A stretch of 64,000 nucleotides of DNA from Rhizoclosmatium globosum (GCA_002104985.1 MCGO01000064.1:1-64000); one strand, 5' to 3'; shown: positions 1 to 12,482, counted from the first letter of the stretch. The notes: generated by a model from the sequence alone, not told the origin. Program-made: numbers and translations.

Positions 1-451
1 AGTTCCATGCGTGACCATAACGACAAACTCGACGTCGCTGTTTGGATCGAGGGGAGTTACTTTCCCATGGAGGAAGCTGTACGCCTGATAATGCGCCAAC
101 AAGCAAAAGTCGTCGAGGATCAGAGCGGGCTGTTGTGGGTTTGGGGCTCCGGCTAGCAGAGTAAGTACAGCGTTTCGTTTATTGGTCGAAGATTGTGAGA
201 TGGGATGAACTCGTATCCTTCCTATTGGATCGTCATCAATAAAGATATGAAAGTGTACAGAAACATACGGGAAGCGGAGGCAGGGTCCGTCGGCGAGTCG
301 ATGTTGACTTTGAAGTGAATGTGATCACAGAGAGCGAAAAGGTTATGAGGACTACTAGTGTGATGATCCGAAGCATAATCTTTGCCGAATTGGATCGCAG
401 GTAACGATTGATGCCCGCTGCGATACTGGACTCGTGGCGAAATGGGGGCAT
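1..451 (-). CDS. GT8-like glycosyltransferase, 5' part only (runs off left edge)
   Basis: The first exon encodes a short N-terminus and one hydrophobic signal-anchor (residues about 27-46, MLRIITLVVLITFSL), as expected for a type II Golgi or ER membrane protein. A consensus intron (GTATGT...CAATAG, about 50 nt) seems to follow. The next exon reads GYEFIPSHNLRPINET, then continues in another frame as AVLTLLAG and LDDFCLLAHYQAYSFLHGK. The frame change near position 170 fits loss of one G. The LDDFCL block matches the complete neighbour at 665-2240, so the two are tandem paralogues. The catalytic DxD region lies outside the window. Known of GT8: retaining transferases using nucleotide sugars. 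The acceptor is unknown. The start at 451 is the ATG before the hydrophobic segment; an ORF from 503 in another frame is the alternative. Confidence 0.6.
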
Positions 452-664
452 TGGTCTTTAGAGTCAAATTTAGACGACAAACCTCGCAAATCAAAACAAA
501 CAACCATTCTCATTTACAGAATAAAAATCAATTCGCTTCGCTGATTCATACGAAAGGTGTTCATCGGCAGTGAAGCGCGAGGTTAAAGCGTCCCAGACTG
601 GCAGCTTCTGGCTTTCCTTTGGATTCTTTAACAACTTTGAATATCGCGTTCCTTGCTCCTCGAT

Positions 665-2240
665 TTACCAGCAACGTGGCAGTTCCACCGACTCCTTACA
701 ATCTCCAAATGATACTATTCTGACTCCATCATCTGGTGCAACTTCACCAAAAGTCAAGCAGCAACCGTTTGGGTTCTTTTGTTGCAGTGACTTGATTCCC
801 CATACCCACACCCAATCATACCGATCCAGCATACTCTCAGCCACATATTTAAGTTTTTGAATCAGTAGTTTTCGCGGCTTCTCACCGCCGTGTTCATGGA
901 TAGCTTGTTGGTTTGTTTTGGCGACAACATTTCGATTCACTACTTCTTGATCTGAAATCATGCCGAAAGAGACTAAAGCAATAGAATCAAACATGATGTG
1001 ACTATGAGGGTCCGCATATGAATCCAATCTTCAAACAAGGAAGGTACAGGTGGAACGAGAGGGATGGGTTTGTTTTCGTCAGTTGTCCATACTCCTTGGA
1101 CACCATTCCCATTTGAATCTGACGAAGGCCTTGTATTCCTTTCGCCCATTTTTTAAAGAGCCCTTGAGATGCCTTGGTTTCAAGTCGGACTTCAGGAAAT
1201 TTGTGGTGGAACCCGACTCCATCTTCAATTTCAGATTTCGTTCGCTCGTTGAGTCTTCCGACATGAAATTTACGCGGAAGAGTGACAAAAGAGCGATTCC
1301 CATTGGAGTTGTATACTTTGTGAGGACACGTTGGTCTCCGAATCCAACTGAACTTGGAATCAAATCAACGAGGTTGTCGTGGTCGTTGAGGGAAGTTCAA
1401 AGAGCATCAACGCACTATCAAATTGTCCTGTTCTGTAGTCTGCGCCCCCAGGGAAGTCTTTACACGCACCAAAGAAAGGCTTTCTCTGTGTGTTCTGTTT
1501 GGACGGAATGAGATCAAACAATTCCGACACTGGAGCTTGTTCGAGAAACAAGAGATCAGAATCCATAGTCAAGATTGAGTTGTAGAACGGCTCGAGTGCC
1601 CACATTCTGAATTTAGTGAATGTGTAGTAATATCGATGTCCCATTTCAGAATCCGGTGGAATCACGAGCGGGACAGTGATGACACGTGCACCAAGTTTCC
1701 CGAGAGCCGCGACACAGGCTCGACAGGACTCTTTCGTGACGAGGACAGCAAAGTCCGTCCCACTTGACGGGTCGAGCCTTGTCTTTTGATTGTGCAGGAA
1801 TGTGTGCGCGTGAAAGAGGGCGCCGAGGCAGAAGTCATCGAGTCGCAAAGAAGAAAGAAGAAGACGCGCCAGTCAGGAGAACAACATGGCATTCTGCTTT
1901 TGGGCCGAGGAATTGAACGACGGCGATGCGTGGATCTGGCTCAACTTAGGAGTGGAAACGGAGTAAGAGAGATTACCGTTTGATAACAAGAAAGAAAGAA
2001 GAAAAGAAAGAAAGAAGTTGTTGTTCAAACCAGTTCGCCGTGTCTCGTTGTCGAGTCTCCAGTGCCACTCGAATGCAACTTGACAAGCACAAGCACGGCA
2101 ATCGCGGCAATCCACGGAAACACAAACAAGGCCGTGCGCGTCGATCGGAGGAATCGGGACGCCGGACCTGGAGCTTCATTGTTTTGTTTTTTGGACGTGG
2201 GCGGGTTCGGACACGTCTCTTTATTAAATAGTTTATTCAT
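665..2240 (-). CDS. GT8-like glycosyltransferase, type II membrane protein, reading frame interrupted
   Basis: The N-terminus (from 2240) is basic and polar and then has one TM anchor (ALFVFPWIAAIAVLVLV). An intron probably follows (GTTTGA near 2027, ending about 1940). The catalytic domain includes LDDFCLGALFHAHTFLHNQ, ACVAALGKLGARVITVPL and the metal-binding DxD motif in ILTMDSDLLFLEQ, followed by GACKDFPGG and GQFDSALMLFELP. The frame shifts near 1390, where one extra C would continue it as LNDHDNLVDLIPSSVGFGDQ. A TGA lies in frame at 1873-1875 between AMLFS and LARLLL. The C-terminal part (1027-665) needs another frame change and ends VSFGDCKESVELPRCW. This could be a glycogenin-like or Golgi glycosyltransferase; the substrate cannot be told. 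It is the second of two tandem copies. Homopolymer errors are as likely as true decay. Confidence 0.62.
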
Positions 2241-2271
2241 ACTTCACATAAAGAATTAAGAAGTACTTGAA

Positions 2272-3454
2272 TCAGATTGTAGTTGAATAGATCCGGCAGT
2301 CTTTGGTCTCGGGCGTCTTGAGTTTCCCTGACTGAATGGGTTCAGGATACAAACTCAAATAAGCACACTGGTAATGACTGTCCCCTCCTGCGTTCCTCAA
2401 AAAGTGTCCAGACATGGAAAACACGTCCGAAGGCAATACAAATGCCTTCATGGTACTCGAATTCGACATTCTATTAATTTCGTCGATTCCACCACGCATC
2501 ATTCCATTTCTCAAACCGATGTCCGTCTGTTGAAAGGCCGTGTTGACCTTTTGGTGGCGTTGCATACCAATATAAAGTTGTGTCTTGCCGTGACTTCATC
2601 GCATACTCAAACGCCCCATATCATTTCATGAAACACTTGTTATAAATAGTTTGTCGATGAATAAAGACGTCGGCTTCCATATGATAGCACGCCCAAGGAA
2701 CGTTTGAGCTTCATGGAGTGATCCAAAAAACGGATGATTGTTTACTCGCGCGACCAATAAATTTCCCAAGCTCAATAAATCCGACTGATGACTAAAGGAC
2801 GCATGTGTGTGAGTAGTGCTCAACGACATGATCAATCCCCCTCAACCAAACATTCGATTGAAAAGCTGTCGCATCAGGAATCTCCGCTAAAAACTATTCT
2901 TTACCCTGCAAGCAACTGATTGCTTCAGGCTGGAAAACACATGAATCCCTTGTGCTCTGTTTTCAAACCTATTAGGATTGTTCAGAAAGAGCTAAATCAA
3001 CTCACCTGGAAATCATGCACTCTATCTAACTTAACAAATATCTCCTACTGTTTCACTTTTGAATGCTTCCATCGTACTTTTTCGATGGTTTCCAGTTCGC
3101 ATCCCTTCTTCCACATTGTACAATTGGAATCAATAAACAGCCTCCGAAAGGCATGATACCAGGATATTCACTTCCTACATGGCATTCAGTTCCAACATAT
3201 TTTCGTGTTTCAATGATGGTGTTGAATGAGGCCAACTGATAAATGGTGACAATATCAAGAGCGAAAATATTATAGCCAGAAGCCGAGATGTGATAATTGC
3301 GTGTATGGTCAATTAGAGGTTTGACAGGTTCAGCAATTGTAGAGTTACTTTCAGTTTCATCAACATCTATGACCAACAGTTGAGTAGCTTGTTTTTTAAT
3401 GTTAGCTTGGATAGAGTTGGACCAATTAGACGGGACACTGGTGTCAGCTGTCAT
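2272..3454 (-). pseudogene. PC-esterase-like paralogue, degenerate
   Basis: This is a copy of the gene at 3562-4859. It keeps the block YVGTECHVGSEYPG...FGGC, an SGDS esterase motif near 2880, RGIDHVVEHYS, LRNGMMRGGIDEINR, and the C-terminal FVLPSDVFSMSG...GDSHYQC that should carry the Asp/His pair. The SGDS region is split by two frameshifts within about 35 bp (near 2872 and 2847). Each would be repaired by one more base in a C or T run. Upstream of the shared splice site (near 3000) the aligned sequence has stops in all three frames, which homopolymer errors alone do not explain. The N-terminus lacks the TM anchor of its neighbour. Best reading: a decayed tandem duplicate. Family knowledge: PC-esterases (Cas1p/TBL-like) act on O-acetyl groups of glycans. 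Confidence 0.55.
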
Positions 3455-3561
3455 GCCTCTAAATTAAAAGTAGTTGTTGGCGGGACGAAAAGTGAACAAA
3501 AAGCAGGAATCTCCCAATAATCCTCCCATTAAAATAAACACTTTATAGTCAGTCTCAAAAT

Positions 3562-4859
3562 TTATTCCACTGATACCTCGCACATGAATTCAGCAACACT
3601 TGCACCAAATTGTAATTGAGAGATCCTACAATCGCGATTCGCAGGCATCTTGTACGTCTTGATTTGTTGAGGAAATTCCGGATAATAGCCACACATAAGT
3701 GAGATCGTACTTATCCCATAACTCCTCATTCTGCGGCACATGATTCCTTTCGTAATAACCTGTCATCGAAAACTTGTCTGAAGGAAGCGCAAACGCAATC
3801 GGGTATCCCTTCTTCACAATCTGTTGATGGCATCAATCTCACCACGTATTAACCCATTCCTCAACATATGTCCTCATCACCAACACCACGACTATGATTC
3901 CCATTCGGCGGAGTCGTAAACCAGTACAACGCCGTATCCCTCACAGACGGATCAACCCACGTCTTCACCTCCCATCAACAAACTCATACAAATCCTTCAC
4001 AACCCCCATTTCCACAACCTGATCACTCCAATAATTAACCCCAGCAACAACAACATCCACATCCAAATCCACAGCAGACTGTTTCATAAACGCTGTTCCA
4101 GACCACACAAACGCGATATGGAACAGATTCCCGTGTTCATCGTCTTGTTCCCGCGACGGCCACATGAACGGCCCGATTTCTATCTCGTCTGAGTCTTTTC
4201 GATGCGTGTAATGTGATTCGACGTGGAAATAGCTTTCGATGGGGATTGGATTCCGCGGAACCAGTAGGTTGTGTATATGAATAATTGGCGGAGCATGGAG
4301 TCTCCTGAGATTAGGAGGCGTCGGCCTTTGAGGCATTCGATTGCTTCTCGTTGGGTGAAGATATGGTATCGTTTGTTGGCTGTGTGGTTTGTGTTGATGG
4401 AGAGTTCAATGAACTTTTGCACGATGAACTATGTACGTGGCCGGATAGAAATCTACATACCTGGAAGCATATTCACTCCATCTTTCCCAGAGTATAGTCA
4501 TAATCCGTCTCAGTTTTCTGCACCTTCCACTTCACACTTCTTGTCAACGGCTGTGAAAGCCACTGCGGTTTCCCAGTCTTCCAGAATGTACAAGTATCGT
4601 TTGGTAAACATCCTCCTAAACAGGGGTTGTCCCAGTATGTGCTTCCGGGGAAACACTCAGTGCCAATATATGAAGGCCTTGAATCTGCGGATGACGTGGT
4701 ATCCAGCCCTGTATGCAAATTCGGTCTCTTCAAATTCGGTCTCTTCTCTTTATCGCTTGATTTTGATGTTGAAGTTGATTCGAGAAAGAAGAAGTCAAAG
4801 GCGAGCACCATGAGAACAAAGACAGCAATTCCTTGGAACAACAACGTTGTTTTGACCAT
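3562..4859 (-). CDS. PC-esterase/TBL-like SGNH-type protein, membrane anchored
   Basis: The N-terminus (VKTTLLFQGIAVFVLMVLAFDFFFLES) is a signal anchor. It is followed by a Cys-containing block (YIGTECFPGSTYW, CLGGCLPNDTC) typical of the N-terminal part of PC-esterases. After an intron (GTATGT at 4460) comes LKGRRLLISGDSMLRQLFIYT, with the GDSM nucleophile motif. Further on are SHYTHRKDSDEIEIGPFMW, VDVVVAGVNYWSD, ALYWFTTPPNGNHSRG, LRNGLIRGEIDAINR and FALPSDKFSMTGYY. It ends with MCGYYPEFPQQIKTYKMP and NRDCRISQLQFGASV, stop at 3562. The frame changes at about 4240, 3973, 3863, 3818 and 3700; most fit one missing base in a C, G or T run. Function inferred: modification or de-O-acetylation of a secreted glycan. 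The order of conserved blocks is complete, so the gene is probably functional despite the frame breaks. Confidence 0.62.
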
Positions 4860-5014
4860 GGTTTCGCGAGGGTACTAGAAGTACAGTAGGTAATCGAATT
4901 GATGCGGACATTGATGAGTAGCCAGGGAGATGGTGAAATGGTGTTTGATGTCAAAAATAGAATCGTTTTTAAACTTAATTCATCGACGTATTATAATTCT
5001 CATCAAATTCCTCA

Positions 5015-7512
5015 TCATACATCCACCAACCCATCCAACTGCTCCTTGACCAAGTCAACCTGCCTCTCCCACTTATATACCTCCCAATCCGCCATCTCAA
5101 GCTCAAATCGAATCTTTCGCATTTCCGCACGAGAAGCCAACTCTTCCTGGATCATTTTCTTGCGGTCTGCGCATGCCTTTTCAAACTATGGAAATAGAAA
5201 AAGGTGTTAGAATCACGTGCTATTGTATGACTAGAATACTCTTACTTCAGCTTGCTCCTTCTCGTTCCAGGCGTATTTCATAATCTCTGGAAGCTGGTTA
5301 TAGTCGATTTTCGGTGGAGGTGGTGGCAAAACTCCAGGCGCTGGTGCTGAAGGACCTTGTTGCTGCTGTTGCTGTTGATGATGTGGTGGATATCGATGCT
5401 GGTGAGGAGGCGTGCCTCCAGATTCATGAAAGTGAGATTGGGATTGCTGATGATGAAGTGGAGGCGGGGTATGATATTGTGTTGGTTGTGCTTGTGGTTG
5501 CAGTTGTGGGTAACGAGACGGGTATGGATGCTGGTATGGTGCTGGTGTTGATGGCTCTGAAAACTGAGACGAAGCAAGAGGATGTTGTGGTCGATGCTGT
5601 TGAGGTGGATGAGGAGGGTATTCAGTGCGAGAGGGTGCACGAGATTGAGGGTGGCTGGAGTTCCGCCCAGGTGATCCAATCAGGTTTGGTTGAGAGTTGT
5701 ATCTTGAGGGTGGTCCGTTTGGATGTGCATGTGGATCATTCAGGTTCGGATCCTTAAAATCTTGTGAAGAAGTTTGACGTTCCAATTCTTGATGATGTGG
5801 TTGGTAGTATGCTTCAGACTCGCGCCCAAGGGGTGTATGTTCACGATTAATATCTCGCGCGGGAACTTGATCTCGTGTTTGTGGCGGTGGTGCAGAATAT
5901 TCCCAATCCATATCAGTTCGCACAATAGGGCGTTCCAACTCTCGTTGAGGAGGGACATAATCTCGCTGCGGTGTATAATGGCGATCCATATCTCGAGGTG
6001 GAAGAGGTTCACGAGGTGGATAATAATCACGTTCCATTTCTCTTGGTGGAGGCAAGTATTCGCGATCACGGTCCGATATACCACTCATACGTGGACGAAG
6101 GTCTCTGTCGCGTTCAATTCCAGATACAATGGTGATTCCTCGGTTAGGGTCGCGTTCACGGTCTGAACCCCGATAAGAATCGCCACGATGTTGAGGAGTT
6201 CCGCCTGGCACATAAGAATCCCCGCGCGAAGTCAAAGGAGGGAACGCACGTTCATCTCGAGGTGGTCGATCATCGATTGGACGTCTTGATAGGGGAACAG
6301 GTGTACCACGACTCACGTCTCGGGAATCCCGAACATCTCGACGACGATAATCGTCATCAAATCTCCCACCACTTGCATCTAGCGGTGTTGCAGGGCGTCG
6401 TAAATCTTGCGGTTCTGCTGGGCCACGTCGACCATATTCAGCATCGACATCTGCAGAGGAAGCGGGTCGGCCTGAAGAGGGTGTAGAAATTGGAGGTGCA
6501 GCGGCCCCTCTATAAAAGTCGTCCCCTGGTCGCCGTTGTGCAGACTCAGAAGGTAAAGGTCTTCGAAATTCACTCTCGTTCAATCGACGGGCCGGTGGGG
6601 TATCATCTCGCCGTACATATTCTCCTTCTTCCAGTTTTTGTCTCTTCAATTCACCGCTTTCGCGTTCCCGAGTCCACCAGACTGCCCACACCGCGTCGAT
6701 TCAGAGACTGTAGTTGAGGTTCTCTTGAAATTGGGCGGTCTTCTCCTCTCTCACGGTCATACGCTCTGTCGTACTCTCTATTAGAAGAAGGTCGTTGCAG
6801 GTCTGATATACGAGTTGGAGGTGGTGGAAGCGGGTGAGTTGTTGGTCGATATTGTTCCCCACGATGGTCCCTTGGCTCTCTTGCGTCCCTTCCATCTCGT
6901 ACTTCTCTTCCATCTCTAATGATGTCCCTATAGTCTCGTGGGGGGTCTCTCAAGTCCCGAGGATCTCTCTCCCTTCGAGGAGACCTCTCCCTGGCATCCC
7001 TAACATCTCTGACATCTCGAGGCATCTCTCGAGCATCTCTGATATCCCTGATGTCTCTGACATCTCTAACATCTCTAACATCCCTGACATCCCGAGGATC
7101 CCTTGCGTCTCGAACATCCCTGACATCTCGGATATCCCTGGCATCCCTCACATCTCGAACATCCCTCCAACCAACAGGAGACCTCGACCGTCGTCTTTCT
7201 CTGTCTCTAGTAGTATCACGAACACCCATCGAGTTGATTGCCATCAGCTTTTCTCTCTCACGCAACAGGTTCTCGCGCTCCCGGACTTCTCTCTCCCGCG
7301 CAAGTCGTTCTTGTTCCAACTCAGCCTGTTTCGCAGCCTGAGCCTGAGCCTGAGCAGCTGCCGTTGCAACACGGAGGGAAGCTGGATTGCGACAGTCAGA
7401 CAAGTATTGGAGTAGCCCTCATTGCAACACACACACCTGCAAACGGATGGACAGGATTCGTTGAACGCGGAGTAACCTTTGGCGGAGGCGGAAGCGGATG
7501 TTTGCCGCTCAT
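5015..7512 (-). CDS. Large disordered RD-repeat protein with C-terminal helical segment
   Basis: Three exons: 7512-7437, 7381-5246 and 5185-5015. Exon 1 begins MSGKHPLPPPPKVTP. Exon 2 opens with an Ala/Gln/Arg/Glu-rich helix, then a long run of RDV/RDA/RDI triplets (about residues 83-140), Arg/Asp/Tyr-rich sequence, and a Pro/Gln/His-rich region with a poly-Gln tract. The last 70 residues (YAWNEKEQAEFEKACADRKK onward) are charged and helical, with regular hydrophobic spacing, and look like the only folded part. The frame changes near 6675, consistent with one extra G (TCGGGA). I do not recognise a family. RD/RE-dipeptide proteins are often RNA- or chromatin-associated, but that is analogy only. 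The gene is head-to-head with the ubiquitin protease gene, 44 bp between the two ATGs. Confidence 0.7.
6990..7166 (-). repeat. Coding minisatellite of RDV/RDA/RDI codon triplets
   Basis: About 20 imperfect 9-bp units encode Arg-Asp-Val, with Ala, Ile or Pro variants in the third position. The repeat lies inside the coding exon of the RD-rich protein, is in frame throughout, and is likely to vary in length between strains. Confidence 0.85.
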
Positions 7513-7556
7513 CTACTTTTTGTGGATAGAATTTGAGAGAAAGAAAAGAGGTAGAA
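7513..7556. promoter_or_regulatory. Very short divergent intergenic region
   Basis: Only 44 bp separate the ATG of the RD-repeat gene (minus, 7512) from the ATG of the ubiquitin protease gene (plus, 7557). Any promoter elements must overlap the 5' UTRs or the first exons. Both starts are the first in-frame ATG leading into a spliced, conserved or well-formed reading frame. I see no clear TATA box. Confidence 0.6.
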
Positions 7557-10500
7557 ATGGAGGCAACGGACACCACCAAGTCCAGCAACAAACGCGCGGC
7601 TTCGGACACGTCGCCGACTTCGAACTCGTCGTTTCGGAGTGAAGCACCGCATTTGCCAACGACACCGACACCGGGTTTGAGCAACGCAGAGTCAACGGGC
7701 ACTGGCACTGGCACGGGCGTCAAACTCGAGACAACAAACTCAGAGGACCTGTCTCGACCAATCAAAATAGAGGCAGCATCGGACTCGGTCGACTCGCTTC
7801 GTTCGGTTGCTGCGACTGTCGAAGCGGCGTCAATTGGCTCGTCGTCGTACGGAAATCCAACTAAGCACCAGCTGCTCTTGAATGCGATCAAGAACCAGAA
7901 AATTGGATGCGGTGCGTGTTGTTGCACTCTGTAGAGAGTTGTGTTGGTTGGTACTGATGCCTGCTTGCTTGCACCACAGGCGATATGGTCCATGCTGTTC
8001 CCTCAACCTTCTTCAAACAACTGGAAAAGACTGTCGGCTTTGGCGCTCCAATCAGCCCTATCATCAATTGCACAGACCTCAGAGACAGGCTCAACCCGCT
8101 CGGTGTGGATGTAAAGAATGGTCTGATTGCGGCTGACTTGGAGGACCCTACTGGCTTTATTGTCCTCAATGCAACCGCATTCAAGACGTTAAAAGATTCG
8201 TGAGTACTTTGGTATTTCTGCATTATCATATTCGAATTAATTTTTGATGCAATAATGCTCCATTACCTTCCAATCGCACTGCCTCACGAAATTCAGTGGC
8301 TTTTACTTCTTTCCACGTGAAGTCTCTCTTGCCCAATACCCAGTCGTAGCTCCTGCCACAACATCTTCAACTGCACCGCTATTTACTATCGCGGAAATTG
8401 ATGTAGAGCCAGTTCTCTTGAGACTGTACCCTGTTCCTTCGACAACAAACGAATCTGATCCATACACTTCAATCCATGCATCTGCTTCATGGACTCTGGA
8501 AGTACTCACAAATGTTATTCAACGAGTGACCGATTCAAAATACAAAGTCAAAGTCTGGGACATTACAAGCGATGGAGCTGCTTTTGATTCAATTAATGGA
8601 CGCGAGATACTAGAGCCAAATGCTGTTTTGGAGTCTTTGACACCTATCAATGGAAAAAAAGAAAATCGCTCCGACAGAGTATTTGCGGTCGGTGTGGAGA
8701 TAACCCAAGAGTTGCATATTGTGGACGATGACGAAGAGTGAGTTACTTGTCTTGATGAGTGTGGGTGTTCTAATCATGACAACAAGCAGATTCCCTGACT
8801 CCTCCACTTTTGTTGGACTCAATGGTGCCAAGCGGAATACTGAGTCAGGACGACCATCAGTCTCGTTTGAAATCAAAGAATCTCTAGAGCAGAAACGTGC
8901 TCGTATTGCCAAAATGCAGTCAGGAGTATTCGACAATGACTCTGACTCTGAAAACAAGCCACGTTTGCTGCTTGGAGCCGCTGATCCAAGTGATTCCTCC
9001 ATTACTCGAATTCCAGCATCTGATTCAGCATTTCCTGGTGCCGGCAGAACTTTAGGGAGCTCATCCAACGCAGTTCCAGTGGCTCCACGCGTCGTTCCAA
9101 CTAAGCCCGCGGGAACTCCAGGTGCAGTGGGACTGAACAACCTCGGCAACACATGTTTCATGAACTCAGCCCTCCAATGTCTCTCCAACTCCGCCCACCT
9201 CACATCCTTCTTCCTCTCTGACCAATGGAAAGCCGAACTAAACGTCGACAACCCCCTCGGAATGAACGGCGAGGTAGCACGCGCATACGCAGGACTTGTC
9301 CGTCAACTATGGAACCCAAACCCAGACGCTTCCACAGATTCATACCGTGGAAACTCGAGCGTTGCTCCACGGAATTTTAAATCGACAATCGGGCGGTTCA
9401 ACCAAACGTTCCTCGGGTACTCTCAACAAGACTCACAGGAACTGCTTCAGTTCTTATTGGACGGATTACATGAAGACTTGAACCGGATCCTCAAGAAGCC
9501 GTACGTTGAGCAACCGGATATGGACGGCAGGCCTGATGAAGAAATCGCGACAAAGTCGTGGGAGATTTATCGGATGCGAAATGACTCTCAGATTGTTGAT
9601 CTTTTCCAGGGAGAATACAAGTCACGCGTGGAGTGTTTGGATTGCGGGAGGTGGAGTGTCAAGTTTGACCCATACATGTTTTTGAGTCTACCTGTTCCTG
9701 AGCGACGTGAAGTTTCTGTTACGGTGATTGTTGTTGGTAGTTGCTTTGCGAAACGGGAGGCACCAGGGGTTGCAATGAAGAAGGAGAATTCGTTATTGAC
9801 AGCTGCGGGAAGGTTGGCGGTGAATGAAGAAGCTGTTGACGCGAATCTTTCGCGTTCATCTTCGAATGCTTCCTTGCTCTTGCCTTCAGATGAAGAGTCG
9901 ATTCGGAGATACGAGCAGCCAAAGAAAATGTCGTTCTTGATGCCGAGAGACGCAACGTTCTTGATGTTGAAGCAAAAGATTGCCGATAAGATGGGGTGGA
10001 AGCTTTCAAAGAATAGACGTTTGGTGGTTAGTGAGGTGTTTGCTGGGAAAGTGTACAAGTCATATCAAGATTGGGACCGTATCTCGGATATTCAGCCTGC
10101 GGACGTGATTTATGTGCATGAGGTTGTAGATGCAAGTGAATGGGAAGACCAAGAACGTGGTGTCCAACCTGCGTCAACCAAGATGACCTACGTCCCAGTT
10201 TACTTTTCGATCTTCGACGAGAAAGCAGACGATAACCGCCATATTTACATCAAACCAACTCCAAAGCTGTTTGGTGTGCCAATTCTAGTCCCTGTTCCAG
10301 CTGAAGTCAAAGTATCTGCAACTGTGCAACCTGAAGCTGCACCACATGTCAGTGAAGAACTTTGGAGAGAAGTGTTGGCTAGCAGAGTTGGGGCTGTAGT
10401 GTATGACTTGGTCATTAAATCTCTTGGTCGATACTCCAAGGTTGGTTTATACCACTCTACAGCTCCATCCGCGGATGCCATGGACGAAGACGGTGCTCCT

Positions 10501-12482
10501 TCAGCATCAGCCGAAAGCTTCGTATCAGGGCCCGAGTTGATTGAGGAATACATTGAAAACGCGCGCCGCCCCAAGTGGACTCCAGGACAACCGCCTGTCG
10601 CTCCTGTTCCTCCATCCTCATTCTACGAAGAAGGCGAAGCAACCATCTCCCCAAACACCGCAGCCACAGCTGCCGTCCCCATCCCGTCCGAACAACCCAA
10701 ACCAGTGGACCCACGCACAAACGGCCTCTTTGACCACTTACTCTCAGGCTACGACTCATCCACACAAAAAACCAGCGTCAAGAACTTGTTCAATTTGAAA
10801 TACTTCCAAGGTGAATCAGATGTTGGCATGAACAACAAGGACCAGTTCTACAACAGTCATGGCGGATACCGCACTTTAACAAAGTACTTTGACCTTGGCG
10901 CTGACGGTGTCAACGCGAAAGTATACCGACGCAAGAAGAAGAACACTGTCACTGTTGTCCCCATGCAGGAAGACGGAGCGGAAGGCGAGATTGACGCTGT
11001 GAGCCCCCCTGAAGAAGAGGAAGATGAGATCCTGATTGCATCTGTGGACGAAAACGCGCGAACGTTGGAGTTTAACGGGTGGTTGCCGGACTCTCATTCG
11101 AATCAATATTCTGTTCGTCATGTCTCTCTTGCGGAGGGAGGGTTAGGAAAGAATGGAAGTGCCGAGCCATATACGGACATGCTTAGAATGGACGGAGAGC
11201 TGGTTGTGCATGCCGAGTTTTCCAAGGAAGCGGCTGCTATGATTTTTGGAGAAGATGTTTTGGAAACGTATCGTGGCGTTCCTGCGGCTTTTGAGGTTTG
11301 TGTTCAAACCGTAATTTGTTTTTGAATAACGTTTTCAATTTTGGTACAGGCTGCGGAAGACTTAACTTCCCCTAGCCATGGGGGGAAGATGAATGCTGCG
11401 GCTAACAGTGTTAAGAAGCAAATTCAGTTGGACGATTGTCTGAAGGAGTTTATGAAGGAAGAAATTATGGGCGACGATGATACATGGTATTGTCCGAAAT
11501 GCAAAGAGCACAAAAAGATCAAGAAGAAGCTGGATATCTGGAGCGTGCCTGATGTGAGAGTGTTGATAGTTTCTTGATGTCACTGACCCAAGAATTTAGG
11601 TGCTTGTTTTGCACTTGAAAAGATTCTCACAGACTGGTCGTGGATTCCGAAGCATGTCATCAAACAAAATCGATGCGCTCGTAGATTTCCCAGTTTCTGG
11701 GCTTGACTTGTCTGAATTCGTGATTGGACGCGAATGGATGAAGCAACAAGAAAACAAAGCGGCATCGGAGGAATCTGGAGACCTTGATGAAGATGATGGA
11801 AAGCTGTTGTATGATTTGTTCGGTGTGTCAAACCACTTTGGTGGAATGGGTGGTGGTCATTGTGAGTGTCTTGCGCGATTGAATTTCGTTGTTCAATTCC
11901 TCTCATACATTAGACACGGCCTACGCGAAGAACAGCCTTGATGAAACGTGGTACAACTTTGATGACTCCCACGTTTCAAAGCTGGCTGATGCCAACAGTG
12001 TGGTGACCCCAGCAGCATATATGTTGTTTTACCAAAGGCGAACCAAACGAAACCCTCACAAGTTGAATGAAATGATAGAGTTGCGAAAGAATGCACCACC
12101 TGAGCCAGAAAAACCTGCATATGCATCAACCTCAGACTTTTATAAAACGCCTAGCTATGGCGCACCCATCGGAAGAAGCCCCTACTCCCCATTGTATTCT
12201 TCTGTTAATTACAATAATCTGCATTCAACGTCTCCTACATCGAGCGTTGGAACTGCTGCCAAGTCCGATGACGAAGAAATTGGACCAAAGCTTCCCTCCA
12301 CATATTCAACAATCCAAAGCACCGCCGGATACGAGTTTGGCTTGTACAAAAAGGACGGCGATTCACCTGTCCATGATATCAACTTGGATGACGAGGATGG
12401 GATGCCTGGGTTAGTGGATCAACCTTCAACCTTGTCTGACAACAAGCATGATACGGATGATTACGATATGTTTAAGGATTAA
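7557..12482 (+). CDS. UBP12: Ubiquitin carboxyl-terminal hydrolase, UBP12/USP4-11-15 type
   Basis: Seven exons: 7557-7911, 7980-8199, 8297-8737, 8790-11295, 11350-11553, 11600-11861 and 11914-12482, giving about 1518 aa with no frame breaks. A disordered N-terminus is followed by a DUSP-like domain ([20 protein letters not shown]... GFYFFPRE) and a ubiquitin-like segment. The catalytic core has the Cys box [18 protein letters not shown], the zinc-ribbon CLDCG and later CPKC, the insert typical of this family, [15 protein letters not shown], and the His box GGGHYTAYAKN ... [12 protein letters not shown] ... AYMLFYQRR. The conserved HYTAY is split by the last intron, which supports the splicing. 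A 12482 TAA stop follows an acidic tail. The enzyme removes ubiquitin from substrate proteins. Domain order DUSP-Ubl-USP supports orthology with fungal Ubp12. Confidence 0.93.

Noticed and set aside
5314..5757. Plus-strand ORF of 147 codons opposite the RD-repeat gene
   Set aside because: It is a shadow of the Gln/His/Pro-rich coding repeat on the minus strand; its Val/Glu/Asp-rich composition mirrors that bias.
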